64,000 bases of DNA from NCBI GenBank assembly GCA_002505345.1, contig DAUY01000013.1, forward strand, positions 89,446 through 153,445, in the 5' to 3' direction. This document shows, piece after piece, positions 24,853 to 33,283 of the stretch. The DNA is from Methanomassiliicoccaceae archaeon UBA370 (GTDB lineage: Archaea > Thermoplasmatota > Thermoplasmata > Methanomassiliicoccales > Methanomethylophilaceae). Each line of letters begins with the position of its first letter. Position 1 is the stretch's first letter. The notes under the pieces are model-generated. The model made no database searches. It was not told the origin of the DNA and saw only the letters and a program-made list of their open reading frames with translations. The position numbers and the translations under genes are program-made.

Positions 24853-25674
24853 TCATATCTCAAGAACGTCTCCCGTTTTCAGTGCGGATAAGCGGTCTCC
24901 CAGGACCTCTTTCATGTGCCCGTATGCCGTCTCGCCCGTGCAGTGGCCGGTGTAGAAATCGGCGCCGGTCTTCAGAAGGACCTCGGAAACGCTACGCGCC
25001 TCCGATCCGGCATCTGGACCGCAGGACCGTGTCTTGAGGTGGAAGCCTCCGATCACCGTGTCCGGATACCTGCCCATGATATCCCGTGCCTTCTCCACGA
25101 TGTTTGCGATCCCCCGATGAGAACATCCGGAGATCAGGACGGTCTTGCCTTCCTCCTCCAGGATCAGGCTCTGTTCGTGTGCGAAATCATCCGGGCGAAG
25201 GTCGTTTTCGATTTTCAAAAAAAGGTTGCCGTTGCCGCTCGGAACCGGACACGCGTTTCCCACATCGCAGAAAAGCACCGCTCCCTCGGAGATATTCGTC
25301 TCCCCGTCCGTTAGGACCACGCGCCCGTTGTGTTCGAGGCCCGGGTCGAGACCTATGTCCGCATAGCTTCCGTCGGACCTCAGGGAAAGATGGGTTTCGA
25401 ACGCCCTTCTGTGAACGTATACCGGGGCGTGCCCGTTGGCCGCCAGGAAAGCGGCCATTCCGCCGCCGTGGTCGTAGTGGCCGTGCGATATTACGGCCGC
25501 ATCGACTTCCCGGAGGTCTGCTCCCAGGATCTCCGCGTTGCGGACGAATCTGTCGCTCTGCCCCGTATCGAAAAGAAAGACCGTCTTCTTCATTTTTATG
25601 TAAAGGCTGAGCCCGTGCTCTCCCTCCGGCCCGCCCGGACCCGAAGTGTTCTCGACCAGAACAAAGACTTTCAT
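24853..25674 (-). CDS. Metallo-beta-lactamase-fold protein
   Basis: The 273-residue product has the metal-binding motif SHGHYDHG (residues 63-70), then a GCSHRGIANI loop and GGFHL, the pattern of the MBL subgroup that includes the methanopterin-pathway dihydropteroate-like synthases and related hydrolases. The usual start FVLVENTSG fits this subgroup. The start is placed at 25674 because the ATG overlaps the stop of the preceding MinD gene by four bases; the longer frame reads into that gene. In the NifX-MinD operon its substrate is unknown. Confidence 0.82.
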   Translation of the reverse strand: MKVFVLVENTSGPGGPEGEHGLSLYIKMKKTVFLFDTGQSDRFVRNAEILGADLREVDAAVISHGHYDHGGGMAAFLAANGHAPVYVHRRAFETHLSLRSDGSYADIGLDPGLEHNGRVVLTDGETNISEGAVLFCDVGNACPVPSGNGNLFLKIENDLRPDDFAHEQSLILEEEGKTVLISGCSHRGIANIVEKARDIMGRYPDTVIGGFHLKTRSCGPDAGSEARSVSEVLLKTGADFYTGHCTGETAYGHMKEVLGDRLSALKTGDVLEI

Positions 25675-26549
25675 ACGCCCTCCCCCCCTTCCATCAGTTT
25701 CACGATCTTTCCGAATATGGTTCGTACGGCCTCTCCCGCAGGACATTCCACGTCCGCCAGGGTAAGCCCCCTGTTCACGGCATCCACTGCCTTGGGGTCA
25801 TACGGTATTTCTCCCAGGTAGGGCACGCCTCTTCCGGAGCACAGCGACCTTATCCGTTCGGTCATGGCGGGATTCGTGTCGGACCTGTTGACGCATACGG
25901 CCGTCCGGGGGCCCAGACGGTCGGCGGTATCCAGCACCCTCTCCATGTCGCTGATGCCCGACAGGGAGGGCTCGGCCACGACCAGCACAGTATGTACGCC
26001 CGTGATCGAAGCGATAACGGGGCACCCTATCCCCGGCGACCCGTCTATAATGGCGAAAGGAGCATTTCCGGCGGCCTTTTTCATCTGTTTCTTGACCTCT
26101 GTGACCAGAAGCCCGGTCGTACCGTTGCCCATCCTCAGCCGTGCCGTCGAAAATATCCCCCTTTCCGTGTCCGAGTAGAGCATCAGGTCTCCGGCGACTG
26201 ACGGGAGCATTTCGATGGCATCCGACGGGCACATCGCCTTGCAGAGCCCGCATCCCTCGCAGGCATAGGGGTTCACCTCTGCGCGATCGCCCATATCGAT
26301 AGCTCCGAAACGGCACTTGTCGGAACATATGCCGCACATTGTGCAGAGGTCCTTGTCGATGCGGGCCTTGGGAAGACCGAAATAATCCTTCCTTTCCGCA
26401 TCTTCGCCGTATCCGAGCACAAGGTGGAGGTTCGGCGCGTCCACGTCGCAGTCTGCGCATGCCGGCGCTTCGGACATGCGTATCATAGCACTTGCCACCG
26501 TCGTCTTTCCCGTACCGCCTTTGCCGCTCAGGATGAGAAGCTGTTTCAT
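25671..26549 (-). CDS. MinD/ParA-type ATPase with inserted two [4Fe-4S] ferredoxin domain (2)
   Basis: The 292-residue product has the deviant Walker A SGKGGTGKTT at residues 8-17. A ferredoxin-like insertion at about 66-115 carries two cysteine sets (CTMCGICSDKC and CEGCGLCKAMCP), and the MinD fold continues with IDGSPGIGCP and VVAEPSLSG. Such proteins occur in pairs beside NifX-like and DUF134 genes in anaerobes. They probably load or move metal clusters using ATP. It overlaps its paralogue upstream and the metallo-beta-lactamase gene downstream by four bases each. Confidence 0.9.
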   Translation of the reverse strand: MKQLLILSGKGGTGKTTVASAMIRMSEAPACADCDVDAPNLHLVLGYGEDAERKDYFGLPKARIDKDLCTMCGICSDKCRFGAIDMGDRAEVNPYACEGCGLCKAMCPSDAIEMLPSVAGDLMLYSDTERGIFSTARLRMGNGTTGLLVTEVKKQMKKAAGNAPFAIIDGSPGIGCPVIASITGVHTVLVVAEPSLSGISDMERVLDTADRLGPRTAVCVNRSDTNPAMTERIRSLCSGRGVPYLGEIPYDPKAVDAVNRGLTLADVECPAGEAVRTIFGKIVKLMEGGEGV

Positions 26550-27391
26550 CGGGAGACCATCTCCGTCATCTTTTCATAAATCTCGCGGAACATCCGTTCG
26601 AATACGACATTCTCCCTCGAAGCGATCCCGGCCTCGGAACATATCCTGCCGAGCCCGATGTCGAAAGGAATCCTGCCCAGTATCGGCAGGCCGTTATCGA
26701 GACAGTATTCCTCAGACGGATCTCTTTCATTTTCGATGACCTTGTTGAGGACCACCCCGTACGGCCTACCGAATACACGGACGAGTTCGGATACCATTTC
26801 CAGGTTGTGGGCTCCGAATATCGTCGGCTCTGCTACCAAAACGCAGAAGTCGGCATCCTTTATGCATTCCATGACAGAACAGGAGCTCCCCGGCGGACAG
26901 TCGATGAATATATTTTCATCATAGGACAATGCCGTCATTTCCAGGAGCCTGCGAATCACGGGCAGTCCCGCCGCCTCGCCGACGTTCATGGTCCCCGTGT
27001 AAACGGAGACGTCTCCCGACCTCCCCGTCCTGACGACGCCCACCTCCCTCGGGTGTTCGGTTATGGCTTTCCGGGGGCATATCTCGGCGCATCCGCCACA
27101 AGAGTGGCACATGTCGTCGAACACAGTCAGGCGGTCGAGGGAGTATGCAAGTGCATGATATCTGCAGAATCGGACGCATGCCATGCATCCGTCGCATTCA
27201 TTGCGATCGGCCCTTGGCACGAGTACCGATACCGTCTCCTCGGATGATTCATCAGGCTTGAAAAAAAGATGGCCATTGGGCTCCTCGACGTCGCAGTCGA
27301 CATAAGTCGACGGTCCCGAGGCCGCCGCAAGGTTCACGGACAACATCGTCTTACCGGTGCCTCCCTTGCCGCTGAGCACCGCGACCTTCAC
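26546..27391 (-). CDS. MinD/ParA-type ATPase with inserted two [4Fe-4S] ferredoxin domain (1)
   Basis: The 281-residue product is a paralogue of the next gene: Walker A SGKGGTGKTM (residues 7-16), ferredoxin insertion with CDGCMACVRFC and CHSCGGCAEICP, then IDCPPGSSCSVME and VAEPTIFG. The start is GTG, one base after the stop of the NifX-like gene. The two ATPases probably form a heterodimer, as proposed for the homologous pairs in Desulfovibrio orange-protein loci. This comparison is from knowledge of that locus and not from a search. Confidence 0.9.
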   Translation of the reverse strand: MKVAVLSGKGGTGKTMLSVNLAAASGPSTYVDCDVEEPNGHLFFKPDESSEETVSVLVPRADRNECDGCMACVRFCRYHALAYSLDRLTVFDDMCHSCGGCAEICPRKAITEHPREVGVVRTGRSGDVSVYTGTMNVGEAAGLPVIRRLLEMTALSYDENIFIDCPPGSSCSVMECIKDADFCVLVAEPTIFGAHNLEMVSELVRVFGRPYGVVLNKVIENERDPSEEYCLDNGLPILGRIPFDIGLGRICSEAGIASRENVVFERMFREIYEKMTEMVSR

Positions 27392-27392
27392 T

Positions 27393-27758
27393 TCATACCG
27401 CCCCGTGATGGTGCCCCTCGTGGAAGTCTGTCAGCTCGGACAAACGGCCTTGGAGGTATGCTTCTATGCCGGACCCCGCATCTCCGGAAGGGGCTAGAAA
27501 AACCTTGATCCCCGCTTCCCTGAGCACTTCGTAAGCGCGGTCGCCGCATCTGAGGGTCAGAAGGACGTCCGCACCTGCATCGGTTATGGTCTGCGCAGCC
27601 CCGACGCCGGCCCCCGAGGGGCTGTCCGCAACGGGGTTCTCAAGATACGTCGCAACTCCCACCTCTGTATCGTAAAACAAATAATACGGTGCCCTTCCCA
27701 GGGATCCGCTGATCTCCGAAATTCCTGATGCTCCTTCGACCGGTACGATTATCTTCAT
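27393..27758 (-). CDS. NifX-like cluster-binding protein (orange-protein-like)
   Basis: The 121-residue product has the NifX/ORP layout: KIIVPVEGASGISEISGSLGRAPYYLFYD, then a GVGAAQTITDAGADVLL helix-strand and a His-rich end (HEGHHHGAV). Compared with the other NifX-like protein of the operon it lacks the N-terminal Cys. The start at 27758 overlaps the DUF134 gene by four bases. It may hold a mixed metal-sulphur cluster, as the bacterial orange protein does; that is an analogy. Confidence 0.82.
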   Translation of the reverse strand: MKIIVPVEGASGISEISGSLGRAPYYLFYDTEVGVATYLENPVADSPSGAGVGAAQTITDAGADVLLTLRCGDRAYEVLREAGIKVFLAPSGDAGSGIEAYLQGRLSELTDFHEGHHHGAV

Positions 27759-28141
27759 TTTTTCGCCTCCTGTTCTTCTGGTAATACTAACGTTACGCTC
27801 CTGCAGGCGCGTCTGCACGCCTTGCGCCTGCAGCAGCCCTCGTTGTGCTCACATATGCGGTACTGTCCGCCCTCGATGATCAGAGGGGCCCCCTCAACAA
27901 GGGAGCAAGCCAACTTCCGCCGGGCCTTGCTGTAAATGTCCTGCACCGTTGTGCGTGAGACGCACATGCGCTCGGCGCATTCCTCCTGTGTCATCCCGAC
28001 ATGATCTATGAGACGGAGGGCCTCGTATTCCTCGACCGTCATCCTGATGGTCTCTGCGGTACACGGGACCCTGTCGAGCGGACCGTATTCCCTGCTTTCG
28101 GGAAGGCAGCATACGTTCCTCCATTTCTTCGGACGCGGCAT
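27755..28141 (-). CDS. DUF134 (UPF0251) DNA-binding regulator
   Basis: The 128-residue product begins MPRPKKWR and contains the conserved CxLP, the TVEEYEALRLID motif, and the helix-turn-helix GMTQEECAERMCVSRTTVQDIYSKARRKLA, all typical of DUF134 proteins. A Cys-rich C-terminus (CEHNEGCCRRKACRRAC) could sense metal or redox state. It is the first gene of the six-gene operon. A 12-bp palindrome lies about 70 bases upstream and is the probable binding site. Confidence 0.88.
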   Translation of the reverse strand: MPRPKKWRNVCCLPESREYGPLDRVPCTAETIRMTVEEYEALRLIDHVGMTQEECAERMCVSRTTVQDIYSKARRKLACSLVEGAPLIIEGGQYRICEHNEGCCRRKACRRACRSVTLVLPEEQEAKK

Positions 28142-28210
28142 TCGATATCACCATCTGCGGTACTGAACCACCGTCGTAGGGCCGCTTAACGCAAGATACG
28201 CGATAGTTTC

Positions 28211-28222
28211 TGACATATGTCA
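28211..28222. promoter_or_regulatory. Perfect palindrome upstream of the DUF134 operon
   Basis: TGACATATGTCA is a perfect 12-bp palindrome. On the minus strand a TATA-like gatataaattac follows further upstream (about 28236-28248), so the palindrome sits near the expected transcription start. A self-regulating DUF134 operator is plausible. Confidence 0.5.
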
Positions 28223-28352
28223 ATAACCGACAATGTAATTTATATCTATCGGAAGGGCGGCAGGAGGGGCCCACATCCGCTTTAGAACAACGATCATAAA
28301 ATTAAGTGTGCGTAAGACAAATAATTGAATAGTCTCACGAGGGTCTCCGATT

Positions 28353-28886
28353 GTGAACGAAGAGCTCTGGAACGAATGCGTAAGATTCCACGGACATGCA
28401 TGTCCCGGATTGGCCATGGGATTCAGAGCGTCCGAGGTGGCCGCAGAGACGCTCGGGGTCCCGTTGGAAAAAGTCCGAGACGAAGAGATCGTATGTGTCG
28501 TCGAAAACGACGCGTGCGGCATAGATGCGGTGCAGGCGATCTATTCGTGCACCGCCGGGAAAGGGAACCTGCTGTTCAGAATAACCGGCAAGCAGGCCTA
28601 TTCCTTTTTCGACAGGAGGTCGGGGAAGAAGGTCAGGGTACTGATCGACGGGGACTTCGGCGAAATGTGCAGGGAAGATTTAATGAAACACATCCTCACC
28701 GCGCCGGAAGAGGAGGTAGTGAAAGTGAAAACCCCGGTGTTCGACATCCCGGAGACGGCCAAGATATTCTACAGCGTGAGGTGCGAATCCTGCGGAGAGC
28801 TGGCCAGAGAGGACAAGGTCCGCTGGCAGGACGGGAAACAGGTATGTCTGGACTGCTTCAGAGACTACAGCAGGAATTATTTCTGA
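28353..28886 (+). CDS. FmdE-family protein
   Basis: The 177-residue product begins with the FmdE core: FHGHACPGLAMG (residues 12-23), a VVENDACGIDAVQ motif, and ends with a zinc-ribbon pair (CESC and CLDC). FmdE-family proteins are found with molybdenum formylmethanofuran dehydrogenase in methanogens and also in other anaerobes. The start is GTG, with a GAGGG stretch about 10 bases upstream. It is divergent from the DUF134/NifX operon, which also concerns Mo/Fe clusters, so a role in molybdenum enzyme metabolism is likely, though not shown. Confidence 0.87.
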   Translation: MNEELWNECVRFHGHACPGLAMGFRASEVAAETLGVPLEKVRDEEIVCVVENDACGIDAVQAIYSCTAGKGNLLFRITGKQAYSFFDRRSGKKVRVLIDGDFGEMCREDLMKHILTAPEEEVVKVKTPVFDIPETAKIFYSVRCESCGELAREDKVRWQDGKQVCLDCFRDYSRNYF

Positions 28887-28889
28887 AAA

Positions 28890-29651
28890 TTACAGGACGA
28901 TTATGTGGGGGCGCCCGTAGTTGCGGTCGATGGCGACTTTTACCCCGAACGTCCTCATGATATTTTCGGCGGTCAGCACTTCTTCGGTATCGCCCGCGGC
29001 CGTAACGGCCCCCCCGTCCACTATGACCGCTTTGTCGCAATATTTCATGGCGGCGTCCATATCATGGAGTATCATGCATGCGCTGACGTTCTTGGTCCTC
29101 ACCAGCCCGATGATGACATCCATGATCTCTCTCTGGAATTTGATGTCCAGGTTGCTGGTGGGCTCGTCCAGCAGCAGGATCCTCGCCTCCTGGGCCAGGG
29201 CCCTTGCGATGAGCACCCTCTGCATCTGGCCGCTGCTGAGCTGGCGGAACGGGACAGAGGCGAATCTTTTCATATCCACGTCCTCAAGGGCCTTCCACGT
29301 CAATTCCTGGTCGTTCTTATTGGACTGCCATGAAGAATAAGGCATCCTGCCCATCATGACGACCTCGAACACCGTCGGCGATGCAAGGTCGTCAAGAGAT
29401 GCCTGCGGCACGTAGCCCATGATGCGTGCGACGTCGCGCACCTTCATCGAAAGGACATCCCGGGAATCTATGGTGACCTTGCCCTGGGAAGGTTCCAGTA
29501 TCCTGTTGATGCATTTTATCAGCGTGGTCTTCCCCGAACCGTTCGGCCCGATTATCCCGAGCACCTCGCCCGGTCTGAGCTCGAATCCGATGCCCTTAAG
29601 AATTTGGGACCTCCCGTATGAAAATTCGATATCCTCTGCCTGTAAGTTCAC
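28890..29651 (-). CDS. Iron/corrinoid-type ABC importer ATP-binding protein
   Basis: The 253-residue product has Walker A GPNGSGKTT (about residues 36-44), Q-loop in YVPQAS, signature LSSGQMQR and Walker B ILLLDEPTSNLD, and matches the FecE/BtuD-type ATPases of iron-siderophore and cobalamin importers. It is divergent from the binding-protein and permease genes (29742-32267), sharing an AT-rich control region of 90 bases. The convergent FmdE gene ends 4 bases away, so little room is left for a terminator. Confidence 0.92.
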   Translation of the reverse strand: MNLQAEDIEFSYGRSQILKGIGFELRPGEVLGIIGPNGSGKTTLIKCINRILEPSQGKVTIDSRDVLSMKVRDVARIMGYVPQASLDDLASPTVFEVVMMGRMPYSSWQSNKNDQELTWKALEDVDMKRFASVPFRQLSSGQMQRVLIARALAQEARILLLDEPTSNLDIKFQREIMDVIIGLVRTKNVSACMILHDMDAAMKYCDKAVIVDGGAVTAAGDTEEVLTAENIMRTFGVKVAIDRNYGRPHIIVL

Positions 29652-29657
29652 TTCGGT

Positions 29658-29725
29658 TGATACTAATTACATATTAATATTTATTATTGATGTGTTTAGT
29701 GTTACTGTAATTATAATTAGTGTTA
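29658..29725. promoter_or_regulatory. Repeated operator-like boxes in the importer divergent promoter
   Basis: TTAGTGTTA occurs at 29696-29704 and 29717-29725, 21 bases apart (two helical turns). A related inverted copy (ttgatactaa, 29655-29664) lies on the other side. The AT-rich stretch between the divergent starts (29652-29741) thus looks like a metal-responsive operator region. No cognate regulator gene is adjacent. Confidence 0.5.
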
Positions 29726-29741
29726 AATATTAAAAATACGT

Positions 29742-31136
29742 ATGCCTGCCGCAATGAACACTAAAACCGCGGCCGTAGTGTTGGTTGCCACACTGGCGAT
29801 GGCCGGCGCGGGAGCCGGTATATTCCTGCTGACGAAAAGCGCCCCAGAGGGATATTCGGTAGACACCGAACTTCAGATCTTCGGCAACGCGAACGGAGAT
29901 TGGAAGCTCGACGGCGATGACGTCGACTTCCTCAACAGCATAATCTCCGGAAGCAGCGACAGGACAACATATGCCGACGCGAATCAGGACGGCGTCGTCG
30001 ATGCAAGCGACGTAGAGCAGGTCCAAGCGGTCATCGACAGGACCGCCGAATATCTTTGGTTGGTCGACGGGGACGGCAATGTCAAAAAAATAGGTCTCGA
30101 CATAAGCAGGATAGGTGCCGAATATTACAGCAACACGGAGCTGATGTGCATACTCCGGCTTCAGGACAAGGTCGTGGCCGTGGACAATGCGCCGTATCAG
30201 ACGAGGAATTTCTATTTCGGGGAGGAGAAAGGCAGCGAGATAACCAATCTCGTTAACATGAACGCCCCGAACTACGAGTTCGTCGCCGGGCTGGACCTCG
30301 ATGTGCTGCTGACGTTCTCTTATTCAGGTACGGAGGCCAAACAGGAGATGCTGCAGGACGTGGACGTCATCTACCTGGGTATGTACAGGCCCGATGTCCT
30401 GGAACCCGAGAAGTCGGAGTATTTACAGGGCATACTGAAGGCAGGATACATATTCGACAGGGTCGAGAGGGCGGAAGCTTATGTCGAATGGCTACTCGAC
30501 ATAAGGAATGACATAGCATCGATTTCGAGCGGCATTGCGGAGGAGGACAAGGTCAATGTCCTGATGACAAACTACTCGAACTCTTATTTCTCCGACGAGA
30601 ACATCATGGATTGGAGCGTCTACACCAAGATCGATCCGCAGGTCCAGGCTCTTCTGTTGGCAGGCGGGCATCCTGTGGCCATGGACATACTTACCGAGGA
30701 ACAGTACAACGGAGGCCTCTCCAGAACGCTGTATGCGGTCAAGGTCGGTTCCGAGCCGATAGTGACGGCGGATATAGACTTCGTATTCTGTCATAGCGTC
30801 AGATACACTTACGGCGGCACGGTGGTGACATCCACGCCCGACCACGGTTACGGCACGGGCGACGGCACGGGGATGGACGCCGCACATGCCTTGGCGGCAG
30901 GAAGGCCCTTGACGGACTTCGTGGAAGACGGCAACATCTACATCATGGCCGGAGACTTCAGGAACGGGGCCACCGGCGGGATACTCCATGCGGCGTATAT
31001 CGCAAAGGCGATCTATCCGGACGAGTTTGCAGATTTTGACGCCGTGGCGATACACAACGAGTATGTGTCGGAGTGGCTGGGGGTCAGCGATTACGACGTC
31101 AGCACGGACGGCGTGTTCATCAGCCCTGCGGTGTGA
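29742..31136 (+). CDS. Dockerin-like domain fused to an iron/corrinoid-type ABC substrate-binding protein
   Basis: The 464-residue product starts with a signal/anchor helix (about residues 9-31), then two dockerin-type calcium loops, NANGDWKLDGDD (49-60) and DANQDGVVDASD (79-90). A periplasmic-binding-protein fold follows, with the hinge region ALDNAPY-like, LNMNAPNYEFVAGLDLDVLL and later GDFRNGATGG. It would sit on the outer face of the membrane and deliver a chelate to the permease encoded downstream. The dockerin-like pair in an importer binding protein is unusual: it may tie the protein to a cohesin-bearing surface partner or only bind calcium. ATG 29742 or 29754 could be the start. Confidence 0.88.
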   Translation: MPAAMNTKTAAVVLVATLAMAGAGAGIFLLTKSAPEGYSVDTELQIFGNANGDWKLDGDDVDFLNSIISGSSDRTTYADANQDGVVDASDVEQVQAVIDRTAEYLWLVDGDGNVKKIGLDISRIGAEYYSNTELMCILRLQDKVVAVDNAPYQTRNFYFGEEKGSEITNLVNMNAPNYEFVAGLDLDVLLTFSYSGTEAKQEMLQDVDVIYLGMYRPDVLEPEKSEYLQGILKAGYIFDRVERAEAYVEWLLDIRNDIASISSGIAEEDKVNVLMTNYSNSYFSDENIMDWSVYTKIDPQVQALLLAGGHPVAMDILTEEQYNGGLSRTLYAVKVGSEPIVTADIDFVFCHSVRYTYGGTVVTSTPDHGYGTGDGTGMDAAHALAAGRPLTDFVEDGNIYIMAGDFRNGATGGILHAAYIAKAIYPDEFADFDAVAIHNEYVSEWLGVSDYDVSTDGVFISPAV

Positions 31137-31199
31137 CGGCCGGTCCCGTGATGTGACAGGACAAACCTTTTCATTTTTTATTTCAAGGGCGAGGATATA

Positions 31200-32267
31200 T
31201 TGAATATCGATGAAAACAGCTGCGAAGAAGAGAAGATCAGAACTATTATTGTGAAAAGGCTGCTGTTCATATCATTCCTGCTCATCGCCGTAATCTCCAT
31301 CTTTTGCTACTCGGTCACCGTCGGCACAGCTGAGATATCTGTATCGGACGTCTACAAGACCCTTGTAAACTTCCTGCTGCCGGGAACCTTCGACATCAGC
31401 GACAGGATGAGGATGATCATCATCGACATCAGGCTCCCCCGGATACTTATGGCCCTGATCAGCGGGGCGGTCCTGGCAATAGGAGGATGTCTCACACAGT
31501 CCATACTGAGGAACCCTTTGGCGACACCCTATACATTGGGCGTGTCGTCGGGCGCGGGCTTCGGGGCGGCGATAGCGATACTGACGGGCATGTCCCTGGC
31601 CTCGAACATAGCAGGCGTGATAGCGAACTCCTTCTTCTTCGCACTCATACCGATAGCGATCATCCTTACGGCGGGACGGATGAGAAACCTGGCGCCGGCC
31701 ACCATGGTACTCTGCGGTGTCGCCATCTCATACATATTCAGCGCGGCCAACACGCTCCTGCAGTTTTTCGGGGAACCGAACGCCGTGAAGGCGGTAGTGT
31801 TCTGGATGGTGGGAGATCTCAACAATATCTTCATCTGGCACATCCCGTTCGTCCTTGTAACCCTGATGATGTGCCTGGCCGCCTCGGCCTACCTGTCGAA
31901 GAACATCAACGCGATGAGGCTCGGCGACGATACCGCACGAAGCCTGGGCGTCAACACCGAGGCCGTCAGAACGGTCACTCTGCTCGTCGCATGTCTTTCC
32001 ACCGCGATGGTGGTATGCTTTACAGGCTCCATAGGCTTCATATGTCTGCTGGCGCCGCATATCTCGCGGATCTTCGTAGGCGGAGACATGAGATACCTTA
32101 TACCCGCATCCGCGCTGTGCGGTTCCGCGATCCTGCTCCTGGCAGACCTGGGCGCAAAGGTCTTGGCAGAACCGATAATGCTCCCGGTAGGCGCCATTAC
32201 CGCCATGGTCGGCGGCCCGCTGCTTTTATTTCTGCTACTTAGGAGGAAGAGCGACAATGCGGTCTGA
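31200..32267 (+). CDS. FecCD-family ABC importer permease
   Basis: The 355-residue product has about ten transmembrane helices and the FecCD signatures: RLPRILMALISGAVLAIGGCLTQSILRNPLATP, LGVSSGAGFGAA, and GFICLLAPHISRIFVG near the C-terminus. It would form the channel of an iron-siderophore, heme or corrinoid importer with the ATPase at 28890 and the binding protein just upstream. The start is TTG, preceded by gagga at good spacing. Its end overlaps the methyltransferase start by 11 bases. Confidence 0.93.
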   Translation: MNIDENSCEEEKIRTIIVKRLLFISFLLIAVISIFCYSVTVGTAEISVSDVYKTLVNFLLPGTFDISDRMRMIIIDIRLPRILMALISGAVLAIGGCLTQSILRNPLATPYTLGVSSGAGFGAAIAILTGMSLASNIAGVIANSFFFALIPIAIILTAGRMRNLAPATMVLCGVAISYIFSAANTLLQFFGEPNAVKAVVFWMVGDLNNIFIWHIPFVLVTLMMCLAASAYLSKNINAMRLGDDTARSLGVNTEAVRTVTLLVACLSTAMVVCFTGSIGFICLLAPHISRIFVGGDMRYLIPASALCGSAILLLADLGAKVLAEPIMLPVGAITAMVGGPLLLFLLLRRKSDNAV

Positions 32268-33084
32268 TCCTATTCCGGTGATAAGGGAGTGGGAACATGC
32301 CAGGTGCAGACATCCCTTCTTCGCCGAGGGTCTTTCCGAGAAAGACATCGATAAAATATGGGATGATTCCGCCGAGACGTACGGGGACGGGACGCTTTCG
32401 GAGATCCACGACATGATAACGGAATTCCTCGTCTCAGAAGGATACGTGAGCAGGAACAAAGACCTGCTGGACATCGGATGCGGACCCGGGACGTATTCCC
32501 TAAGGTTATCGCCGTCGGTGAAAGGCATACTTGCGATCGACAAGTCCGCACGCATGCTGGAGCGTCTCGACGGCATATGCGGGACCGAAGGGATAACCAA
32601 CATCCGCACCGAATGCGCGGACTGGGATGTTTACGTTCCGAAAAGGAAGTACGACATTGCCTTCTCCTCGCTCTGCCCTCCGGTAAATTCTTCTGTCTCG
32701 ATCCTTAAAATGGAGATGTGCTCAAGCGACACATGCATATACATTTCTTCGATGTCCAAAGACAGGGATTCGATTTATTTCGAGATCTGGAGAGAGCTCG
32801 GCAGGGAATACACCTATGAGGGTTACGACACGGGTTTTCCTTTACGTTTTCTGAAATCCATAGGCAGGGAACCCATCTTAAAAAAATTTGAGATCGAGAC
32901 TTGCAGCGAGAGCGAACCCGGCAGGCTCGCAGAATTCTACAAGCGGAAATTCCTTCTCTACAGGGACGAACGCGAGATTTCAAAGGCGATCGAAGACGTG
33001 GTCGGTTCGCATGCGGAGGAAGGCGTGGTCCGTACCGAGCAGATGAACCGCCTGGGACTTCTGATATGGCGCCCATCTCAATGA
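32257..33084 (+). CDS. Class I SAM-dependent methyltransferase
   Basis: The 275-residue product has the SAM-binding motif LLDIGCGPGTYSLRL (about residues 70-84), followed by an acidic strand end ILAIDKSARM and a CADWD motif. A long C-terminal region with Phe/Tyr-rich helices could bind a substrate. It is translationally linked (11-base overlap) to the FecCD permease. It may therefore modify an imported or secreted chelator or corrinoid precursor. No closer family could be named. Confidence 0.82.
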   Translation: MRSDPIPVIREWEHARCRHPFFAEGLSEKDIDKIWDDSAETYGDGTLSEIHDMITEFLVSEGYVSRNKDLLDIGCGPGTYSLRLSPSVKGILAIDKSARMLERLDGICGTEGITNIRTECADWDVYVPKRKYDIAFSSLCPPVNSSVSILKMEMCSSDTCIYISSMSKDRDSIYFEIWRELGREYTYEGYDTGFPLRFLKSIGREPILKKFEIETCSESEPGRLAEFYKRKFLLYRDEREISKAIEDVVGSHAEEGVVRTEQMNRLGLLIWRPSQ

Positions 33085-33283
33085 TCGCAAGGTCCGGGAG
33101 ATGCCTCACGGAACCGCCGGGGCCGGGCATATGAAAACATCTTTTGGTCATCGATCGTAAGCGAAGCGCCTCGTTCGAAGAAGTCCCAAATATGCAAAAT
33201 CAAGATCTGCGGCCGGCCGTCCGCGAAGACCGCAGACGCCCGACGCGCAGCAGAAAAAGTTATTGAAGGGGTTTAGCCGGCGT

